From the NCBI RefSeq assembly GCF_014779665.1, contig NZ_JACXYY010000008.1, positions 210,267 to 274,266 on the forward strand: a DNA stretch of 64,000 nucleotides, given 5' to 3'. Origin of the DNA: Nocardioides hwasunensis. Its GTDB lineage: Bacteria > Actinomycetota > Actinomycetes > Propionibacteriales > Nocardioidaceae. Position 1 is the first letter of the stretch. The number at the start of each line of letters is the position of its first letter. Shown in pieces: positions 58,274-64,000 of this stretch. Both the position numbers and the translations under genes were made by a program. The notes beneath the pieces were generated by a model, which made no database searches, was not told the origin of the DNA, and saw nothing but the letters and a program-made list of their open reading frames with translations.

Positions 58274-60666
58274 CAGCGCTCCTCCTCGCGGAGCTGGCTC
58301 GGCCGGGTGCTCGTCGCACGGACGGCGCGGGCGCGACCACCGACCAGCACCACGGCCGCGGCCGACACGACCGCCGGGATCGCCAGCGGCCACGCGTGCG
58401 GCGCGGTGTCGAGCGGCAGCCCGGCGACCGGGACGGTGAGCAGCGGGAGGCCGCCGAGGAGCAGGCGGACGGCGAGCCAGCCGCCCGCCGTGACGGCCAC
58501 CAGCACCAGACCGGTCAGGCTGACCAGCTCGGCACGCCCCGCCTGGCGGGCGGTGCCCATCGAGATGCCGAGCAGGCGCAGGGAGGCGACGTCGCGGCGG
58601 TAGTCACGCAGGTGCCGGGCGACCCCCGCGCCGAGTGCGAGCAGCGCCACGAGTGCGCAGGCGAGGGCGGTGAGGGCGTACGCCACGGACTGGGCGCCGC
58701 CGTACCGCTCCCCCAGCGAGCTGCGGACGGTGCCGAACGTGCGCCACGAGGTGTCGGTGGCCGCGCCCACCTCGTCGAGCATCGCCTGCGGGGTCCCGTC
58801 GGCCGCGATGACCTGCACCTCTGCGGAGGGGACGGTGCGGCCCGCACCGGCGGCGGAGGTGCGGAGGTCGCTGACCACGCCGACCGTGCCGACGAGGGGC
58901 AGGACGTCGTCGACGCCGATGACGTCGGCCGGCCGGTCGTCGCCGCCGAGGTCGAGCACGGTCGGGCCTCCGTCGTCCGCGTCGCCGGCGGCGTCCAGCT
59001 CCTGCGAGGCCCGGGTGGTGAGGGCGGGCACGTCGTCCTCGAGCGACTGGTCGAGCAGCCGCAGGCTGCTGGCGGGAAGCAACGACAGCTGGAGTCCGTC
59101 GGGACGGTTGACCAGGACGTTGCGGTCGATCTGGTCCGGGTCGAGGTAGCGGTCACCCAGCGCCGCGTCCACCGACAGCGGGTCGGGCACCCAGACGTCC
59201 TGGGCGAGGTCGTGGTCGCCGAACCGGATCGACGACGCGAGCACCCGGAACCGGTCGATGCCGTAGATCCCACTGAGGTCGCGCGAGACCTCGAAGCCGT
59301 TGACGAAGCACCCGTCGACGCAGTCGCGGACCCGTGTGGTCGCCCGCGCGGGCCTGCCCACCCGGTCCATCCGGACCGTCACGGTGGCCGTGCCCGAGAC
59401 GTTGCCCACGCTCACGTAGGAGACGGCCACGACGAAGCCGTTGACCGGCGGCGGCGCCGAGCCGCCGACGACCGGCCGTTGGGCGGGCGGGACCGGGAGC
59501 TGGAGCGCGGTGGCGTCGACCGTGAGCCGGTCACCGACGACCAGCAGGGGACGGGTGTCGGTGCGCAGTCGCTCCACCTCGGAGGACGCGGCGCCGGCGG
59601 GAGTGCCGTCGTAGAAGTCGCCGACCACGGCGCCCCACCTGTCGGCATCGACGTAGGCACGACGCTCGGCGAGGCGACCCTCGTTGGGAACGATCGCCGT
59701 GGCGAGGAGGTGCTCCCCCTCCGGGTCCACCCGGTCGGTGAGCTCGACGGCGCCGAGCGCCCCGAGCGCAGTGGCGTCGATCGTGCGCGCGCCGGGGACG
59801 TCGATCGCGGTCTGCTCACGGGTCCAGCCGTCGACGGCCACCGAGCCGCTCAGTGCGAGGGCGCCGACCACGGCCGCCGCGACGACGAGCCGGACGGGCG
59901 TGACGAGGTCGTCGGCACGCGCCAGCCGGCGGGCGGCGAGGAACGCCCCGACACCGCGCGCCTGTGTCGTCGGGGTCAGACCGCGCGCGGCGAGGCGGAC
60001 CGCCCAGATGGCCGCCTGGCCGAGCGCCAGCCCGACCAGCGCCGGGCCGAGCAGCACGACCAGGTCGGGGTCACCGGCGGCATCGCGGCTGCGGTACGCC
60101 GCGACCACGGTGCCGACCAGGACCAGGACGCTCAGGAAGACGGTCAGCGTGGTCGCGCGGCGGGGGCGTCGGCGTGCCGCGACCTGGACGGCCAGCGGCT
60201 CGCGGAGGGCGGCCGCAGCCGACAGCCCGACGATGAGGAGCCCCGCGCCGGCGATGGCGAGGGCGACGAGCACGGCGCGCTGCTCCAGGGCGGGCGCTGT
60301 CGCGGCGAGCCAGGTGCGGGTCGCGACGACCGTGCCGAAGGAGCCGACGGCCAGGCCCAGTGCCGTGCCGACGAGGATCGCGAGCAGGGGTTCGACGAGC
60401 AGGAACCGCCACAGGCGCAGCCCGTGGATGCCGCGCAGGCGGGCCAGGCCGATCTCCTCGCGGCGGGCGACCGCCAGCTCGGCCCCGATGCTGGGCACGG
60501 CGACGGCGCCGATCAGGAGCAGGGGCGCCGCCAGCCACCGCGACGTGTGCGCCGCCTCGGCGAACTGCAGGACCAGGACGGTGCCGCCCACGACGACCAG
60601 GGCCATCAGCACCAGCGTCGTCAGGGCGCCGCGACGGCTCCACGCCCCGCGCAGGACACGGCTCAA
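58273..60666 (-). CDS. FtsX-like ABC transporter permease
   Basis: A 797-residue FtsX-family permease: N-terminal helix, helix block 45-270 with GAELAVARREEIGLARLRGIHGLRLWR (coupling region), one large extracytoplasmic domain (about 290-610, one Cys pair in RDCVDGCFVNG) and three C-terminal helices with DYRRDVASLRLLGIS. TTG 60666 is the only start giving the first helix; an in-frame TAG stands immediately before it, and GAGGTCGGG lies upstream. It follows the ATPase gene by 31 bp. Confidence 0.82.
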   Translation of the reverse strand: MSRVLRGAWSRRGALTTLVLMALVVVGGTVLVLQFAEAAHTSRWLAAPLLLIGAVAVPSIGAELAVARREEIGLARLRGIHGLRLWRFLLVEPLLAILVGTALGLAVGSFGTVVATRTWLAATAPALEQRAVLVALAIAGAGLLIVGLSAAAALREPLAVQVAARRRPRRATTLTVFLSVLVLVGTVVAAYRSRDAAGDPDLVVLLGPALVGLALGQAAIWAVRLAARGLTPTTQARGVGAFLAARRLARADDLVTPVRLVVAAAVVGALALSGSVAVDGWTREQTAIDVPGARTIDATALGALGAVELTDRVDPEGEHLLATAIVPNEGRLAERRAYVDADRWGAVVGDFYDGTPAGAASSEVERLRTDTRPLLVVGDRLTVDATALQLPVPPAQRPVVGGSAPPPVNGFVVAVSYVSVGNVSGTATVTVRMDRVGRPARATTRVRDCVDGCFVNGFEVSRDLSGIYGIDRFRVLASSIRFGDHDLAQDVWVPDPLSVDAALGDRYLDPDQIDRNVLVNRPDGLQLSLLPASSLRLLDQSLEDDVPALTTRASQELDAAGDADDGGPTVLDLGGDDRPADVIGVDDVLPLVGTVGVVSDLRTSAAGAGRTVPSAEVQVIAADGTPQAMLDEVGAATDTSWRTFGTVRSSLGERYGGAQSVAYALTALACALVALLALGAGVARHLRDYRRDVASLRLLGISMGTARQAGRAELVSLTGLVLVAVTAGGWLAVRLLLGGLPLLTVPVAGLPLDTAPHAWPLAIPAVVSAAAVVLVGGRARAVRATSTRPSQLREEER

Positions 60667-60697
60667 CTACCCGACCTCGTCCGGTCGCGGTCGGTGC

Positions 60698-61378
60698 TCA
60701 CCGGACGACCCGGCCCTCGTCGAGGGCGATGTGGAGGTCGCACGCGTCGACGACCGCGGGGTCGTGGGTCGCGACGACGACCACGGCACCGCGCGCCGCC
60801 TCCTCGCGGAGCTCGGCGAGCACGACGGCCCGGTTGCCCTCGTCGAGCTCGGAGGTCGGCTCGTCCGCCAGGAGCACACCGGCGCCGACGACGAAGCCGC
60901 GGGCGCAGGCCACGCGCTGCATCTGCCCGCCCGAGAGCTCCTCGACCTGCCGCTCGCCCAGGTCGGCGATGCCGAAGCGGGCGAGCGCGGCCTCGGCGGA
61001 CTCGTCGGCGTCGGCAGGCGCCACGCCGCGGGCTCGCAGGGCGATGGAGACGTTCTCACGGGCCGACAGGATCGGCACGAGGCCGTAGACCTGCAGCACG
61101 AACGCGACCTCCGGTCGGGGGTCGCCGCTGCCGGTCCACATGTCCTGGCCGTCGAGCTCGGCGGTGCCCGAGGTGGCCTGCAGGAGACCGCCCGCGATCG
61201 ACATCAGGGTCGTCTTGCCCGACCCGCTGGGCCCGGAGAGCGCGGTCAGCCGGCCCGCCGGGAAGGTCACGCTCACGTCGTCGAGCAGCGTGCGCCCGGC
61301 GACGTAGGTGATCGCCTCGAGGCGGAGTGCTGCCCTCCCCGCGGCAGGCTCCGGTCCGGTGTCGGCGCGGTGGCTCAC
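60698..61378 (-). CDS. ABC transporter ATP-binding protein (MacB/LolD type)
   Basis: A 226-residue ATPase: Walker A GPSGSGKT 49-56, signature LSGGQMQR 148-155, Walker B VLLADEP 168-174, followed by TSELDE and the H-loop THDP. The size and ADEPTSELDE D-loop match ATPases that serve FtsX-type permeases. GTG 61378 overlaps the stop of the second ATPase gene (GTGA). Together the four genes can form an exporter with two different ATPases. Confidence 0.88.
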   Translation of the reverse strand: MSHRADTGPEPAAGRAALRLEAITYVAGRTLLDDVSVTFPAGRLTALSGPSGSGKTTLMSIAGGLLQATSGTAELDGQDMWTGSGDPRPEVAFVLQVYGLVPILSARENVSIALRARGVAPADADESAEAALARFGIADLGERQVEELSGGQMQRVACARGFVVGAGVLLADEPTSELDEGNRAVVLAELREEAARGAVVVVATHDPAVVDACDLHIALDEGRVVR

Positions 61379-62259
61379 GGAGCGCTTCCCTCGCTGCTCG
61401 CGCGGGTGACGATGATCCGACCCTGCTCGTCGTCCTCGAACCGCACGAGCGTGCCGGGGGGCCACTCCGCGGCGATGTGGCCGGGCAGGTGCAGCACGCC
61501 GTCCTCGCCGACCACGGCGTACTCGGAGCCGCCGTGGCCCTCCGCGCCGACGCGGCCGCCCTTCATGGTGACCGTGCGCGGGAAGGTCGCGGCGACCTCG
61601 GGCTGGTGGGTGACGACCACGATCGTGGTGCCGAAGTCGTCGCCGAGGGAGTGGATCAGGTGCAGCACGTGGTCGCGGTCGGCGTGGCTGAGCTGGCTCG
61701 TCGGCTCGTCGGCGAGCAGCAGGCGCGGCGACGTCGACACCGCGCAGGCCAGGGCGAGGCGCTGGCGCTGCCCGCCCGACATCGTGGACACGACCTGGTC
61801 GGCCTGGTCGAGCAGCCCGACGCGGTCGAGCAGCTCGGTGTCGACCAGGGCGTCGCTGCGCTCGGCTGCGGAGAGGGAGAGCCGGGCGAAGGCGATGTTC
61901 TGGCGGGCGGTGGCATAGGGGAGCAGGTTGCGCGTCGCGCCCTGCAGCATGGTCGAGACCTGCCGCGACCTGATCCGGGCGAGGAAGCGCTCGCCCATCC
62001 GGGAGACCTCCTCGTCACCGAGGTAGATCTTGCCGGCGCTGGGCTTCTGGATCCCCCCGAGCAGGGCGAGGAGGGTGGACTTGCCGGAGCCGCTGGGCCC
62101 GAGGAACGCGACGCGCTCGCCGGGTCGGATCGTGAGGTCCACACCGCGCAGGGCGACGACGTCGTGGCCGCCGAAGGTCTTGTAGAGGTGGACCACTCCT
62201 TCGCACCGGACTCCCAGACCGCCCGTACGGGTGTCCTCGATCGTCGCGCTCTCCCGCAC
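61375..62259 (-). CDS. ABC transporter ATP-binding protein with C-terminal extension
   Basis: A 294-residue ATPase: Walker A GPSGSGKS 54-61, signature MSGGQRQR about 170, Walker B LLLADEP, H-loop THQP. After the ATPase domain comes a roughly 60-residue extension (VRFEDDEQGRIIVTRAS) resembling a small AbrB-like or regulatory beta domain. GTG 62259 begins the operon; the divergent NarL-type regulator gene starts 60 bp away. Confidence 0.88.
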   Translation of the reverse strand: MRESATIEDTRTGGLGVRCEGVVHLYKTFGGHDVVALRGVDLTIRPGERVAFLGPSGSGKSTLLALLGGIQKPSAGKIYLGDEEVSRMGERFLARIRSRQVSTMLQGATRNLLPYATARQNIAFARLSLSAAERSDALVDTELLDRVGLLDQADQVVSTMSGGQRQRLALACAVSTSPRLLLADEPTSQLSHADRDHVLHLIHSLGDDFGTTIVVVTHQPEVAATFPRTVTMKGGRVGAEGHGGSEYAVVGEDGVLHLPGHIAAEWPPGTLVRFEDDEQGRIIVTRASSEGSAP

Positions 62260-62284
62260 CTCGCCCCCATCCGTCGAACCGACG

Positions 62285-62316
62285 CCTCAACATACATAAA
62301 GCGCAGTAGATTGAGG
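62285..62316. promoter_or_regulatory. inverted repeat in the ABC / regulator divergent promoter
   Basis: CCTCAA (62285-62290) and TTGAGG (62311-62316) flank an A+T-rich 20-bp centre with CATACATAAA. TAGATT (62307-62312) is the -10 of a leaderless regulator transcript. The site could bind the regulator itself and control both directions. Confidence 0.45.
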
Positions 62317-62318
62317 CC

Positions 62319-62969
62319 ATGGTGATTCGAGTCGCGCTGGTCAACGACGACGAGGTCGTCGTGCGGGGCCTCGACGCGATGCTGCGCAGCTACAGCCACC
62401 GGGTCGAGGTCGTCGAGCTGGCCGCCGGACGCATGGTCACCGCACCGGTCGACGTCGCCCTCTACGACACCTTCGGGATGGGGCAGGGCAACGGGCCCGT
62501 CGTGGAGAAGCTGGTCGGCAGCCCCCAGGTGCGACAGGTGGCGGTCTACACCTGGAACTTCCAGCCCTGGCTCACCCGCGACACCCTCAACCAGGGCGTC
62601 CGCGGCTACCTCTCCAAGAGCCTGCCGGCCGCGAGACTCGTCGAGGCGCTGCAGTCGATCTCCGCCGGTCAGGTCGTGGTCTCGCCCTCGCGCGGGCGCT
62701 CGCCGCTGGTCGGTGGCGACTGGCCGGGTCGCGAGGAGGGCCTCACGGCTCGCGAGGCCGAGGTGCTCTCGCTCATCACCATGGGGCTGAGCAACCAGGA
62801 GATCGCCGAGCGCACCCTGCTCTCGCTCAACTCGATCAAGTCCTACATCCGCTCGGCCTATCGCAAGATCGACGTCGACTCCCGCTCCAAGGCGGTGCTC
62901 TGGGGCGTCGAGCACGGCATGCGCGCCGACCGGGTGCGGATCAACGGCTCACCCGCCCGCGAGGGCTGA
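62319..62969 (+). CDS. NarL/LuxR family response regulator (orphan)
   Basis: A 216-residue regulator: receiver with Asp10-Asp11 or Asp11-Glu12 pocket, Asp50 (VALYDTFG), Thr78 and Lys100 (YLSKSL), and a LuxR helix-turn-helix 142-200 (LTAREAEVLSLITMGLSNQEIAERTLLSLNSIKSYIRSAYRKI). The ALYDTFG form marks an actinobacterial orphan subgroup without linked kinases. ATG 62319 has TAGATT 6 nt upstream. Divergent from the four-gene ABC exporter, its likely target. Confidence 0.88.
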   Translation: MVIRVALVNDDEVVVRGLDAMLRSYSHRVEVVELAAGRMVTAPVDVALYDTFGMGQGNGPVVEKLVGSPQVRQVAVYTWNFQPWLTRDTLNQGVRGYLSKSLPAARLVEALQSISAGQVVVSPSRGRSPLVGGDWPGREEGLTAREAEVLSLITMGLSNQEIAERTLLSLNSIKSYIRSAYRKIDVDSRSKAVLWGVEHGMRADRVRINGSPAREG

Positions 62970-63054
62970 CCCCCGTCGCCGCCCGCCCTCGCGGCCGGTC
63001 TGCGCTCCGCTGCAGGTCGGGCCACCGGCCCGCGTGCGGCGCCGTCCGAGCGAG

Positions 63055-63093
63055 GCGGTCGTGGTGGACCTGCGGCAGGTCCACCACGACCGC
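63055..63093. terminator. bidirectional terminator, 18-bp perfect stem
   Basis: GCGGTCGTGGTGGACCTG (63055-63072) and CAGGTCCACCACGACCGC (63076-63093) pair perfectly with a 3-nt loop, lying between the convergent stops at 62969 and 63099. One of the strongest hairpins in the window. Confidence 0.9.
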
Positions 63094-63098
63094 TCACC

Positions 63099-64000
63099 TC
63101 AGCGGGTGCGTCGTGCCGGGTCGAAGGGTGCCCGGAGGGTCTTCGCCCTGACGTTGCCGGCGACGTCGGTGGCGCGGAGCCTGACCACCACCCAGCGACG
63201 GTCCTTGCTGATGAACACACGGGCGGTGCAGGAGCGCACGCCCGATCGCCTGTCCCGCGCACGGCACCCGACGGCGGGCCGCTGGGAGTAGGTGCGCTTG
63301 GTGGAGAAGCCGGTGGCCGACACCTTCGGCTTGCGTCGGTCGACGCTCACCGTCACCGTCACCGTCGCCGTGTCGCCATCGACGGTGCCGATGGTCCGCG
63401 TGACGGCTCGGTTGGTCGACCCGCGACGCACCACCTCGGGGGCGGGGCAGGGAGCCACGAGCGCGCTGCCGGCACCGTCGCACGTGTACTCGATCGTGAC
63501 GGGCGTGCGATACCAGCCCGACGACGTCGGCGCCTTGGCGCTGCTGAGCTTGGCGGTGATGGTCGGTCGACCCACGTTGACGACGAACGAGCGCCTGACG
63601 ACCGGGCCCACGTTCCCCGCGGCGTCGACCGCACGCACCTCGAAGGTGTAGGTGCCGTCGGCCAGGGCGCCGTAGGACGCCTGGCCGGACGTGCAGGGCG
63701 CGAACTGCGTCGTGGTGTCGCCCTGGGCAAGCAGGCGGCACTGGAGCTCGGTCCCGGCCGCCTCGTCGTCGGTGACGAACTGGAACGACACGCTCGATCC
63801 CACGACCGTGCCACTGTTCGCGCCGACGACTCGGCTGACGGGCGCCACGGTGTCGACGGTGAACGACCGCGACGTCATCGGGCCGGTGTTGCCGGCCGCA
63901 TCCACCGCACGGATGTCGAGCGTGTACTCACCATCGACCAGGTCACCGAACGTCACCGGACTCGTGCACGTCGACCACCCGCCGGACGTCCCGGCAGGAG
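63099..64000 (-). CDS. C-terminal part of a large Ig-like repeat surface protein (partial)
   Basis: The frame is open to the window edge; 300 residues are visible. It contains two Ig-like repeats of about 95 residues (DGEYTLDIRAVDAAGNTGP and DGTYTFEVRAVDAAGNVGP as matching segments) with paired Cys (CTSP/CTSG), then a non-repeated C-terminal domain with six Cys (GWYRTPVTIEYTCDGAGS ... VGCRARDRRSGVRSCTARVF). The stop at 63099 follows RRTR; no LPxTG or membrane anchor. Such proteins are secreted adhesins or envelope proteins. Confidence 0.75.
   Translation of the reverse strand, partial: PAGTSGGWSTCTSPVTFGDLVDGEYTLDIRAVDAAGNTGPMTSRSFTVDTVAPVSRVVGANSGTVVGSSVSFQFVTDDEAAGTELQCRLLAQGDTTTQFAPCTSGQASYGALADGTYTFEVRAVDAAGNVGPVVRRSFVVNVGRPTITAKLSSAKAPTSSGWYRTPVTIEYTCDGAGSALVAPCPAPEVVRRGSTNRAVTRTIGTVDGDTATVTVTVSVDRRKPKVSATGFSTKRTYSQRPAVGCRARDRRSGVRSCTARVFISKDRRWVVVRLRATDVAGNVRAKTLRAPFDPARRTR

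Overview
The window is about 70% G+C with strong third-position bias, GTG and TTG starts, many 4-bp stop/start overlaps and many leaderless-looking promoters (an A-n-n-n-T type -10 hexamer 6-7 nt before the start codon, no Shine-Dalgarno). With the gene families present (LMW-PTP ArsC, ACR3, MCR-type CoA transferase, actinobacterial NarL/OmpR regulators, DUF998, FtsX-type ABC exporters), this points to a chromosomal segment of a soil or water actinobacterium, most like Nocardioides or a relative. No rRNA, tRNA, CRISPR array, prophage or classical transposase was recognised.

Layout. 1-6.4 kb: end of a cation/proton antiporter, an atypical SDR, a CAAX-type membrane protease, a YbdK-type carboxylate-amine ligase, an LLM flavin oxidoreductase, an SRPBCC protein and a DEAD-box helicase. 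6.4-8.3 kb: arsenic operon arsR-acr3-arsC. 8.3-15.3 kb: beta-glucoside uptake module (binding lipoprotein, two permeases, GH1 beta-glucosidase, LacI regulator) divergent from an MsiK-type ATPase, with two CebR-like operators between them. 15.3-22.4 kb: Baeyer-Villiger-type monooxygenase, MCR-type CoA transferase, PadR regulator with a 2,4-dienoyl-CoA reductase-like enzyme, a palindromic repeat array, a decayed ABC/histidine-kinase junction and a VOC protein. 22.4-28.4 kb: catabolic operon (NTF2-like protein, two SDRs, KstD-like flavoprotein, MFS importer) opposite an IclR regulator. 28.4-38.1 kb: DUF998 protein, exported decapeptide-repeat protein, papain/C39-like protein, and a surface-glycan group (UDP-glucose dehydrogenase, three glycosyltransferases, a sulfotransferase).

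38.1-42.5 kb: a GIY-YIG nuclease gene flanked by inverted structured repeats, a second GH1 enzyme, a pirin and a secreted protein. 42.5-48.6 kb: alkyl-DHAP-synthase-like flavoenzyme divergent from a TetR-glpD pair, then glmS. 48.8-53.2 kb: small conserved protein, YceI, DoxX, a CsdA/DbpA-like helicase and a double GNAT. 53.3-55.2 kb: two tandem paralogous OmpR-family response regulators without kinases. 55.2-63 kb: four-gene FtsX-type ABC exporter (two permeases, two ATPases) divergent from an orphan NarL-type regulator. 63.1 kb to the end: C-terminal part of a large Ig-like repeat surface protein.

The most unusual content is repetitive DNA. One family, recognised by GGTCGAG ... CGAGACC ends around a variable and often self-complementary core, occurs at least nine times. 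It flanks the GIY-YIG gene as inverted repeats, lies between convergent genes, sits upstream of glmS, and in one case lies in frame inside a coding sequence (20673-20711), apparently adding about 13 residues. Two other palindromic repeat families sit at 18.1 kb and 20.8-21.0 kb.
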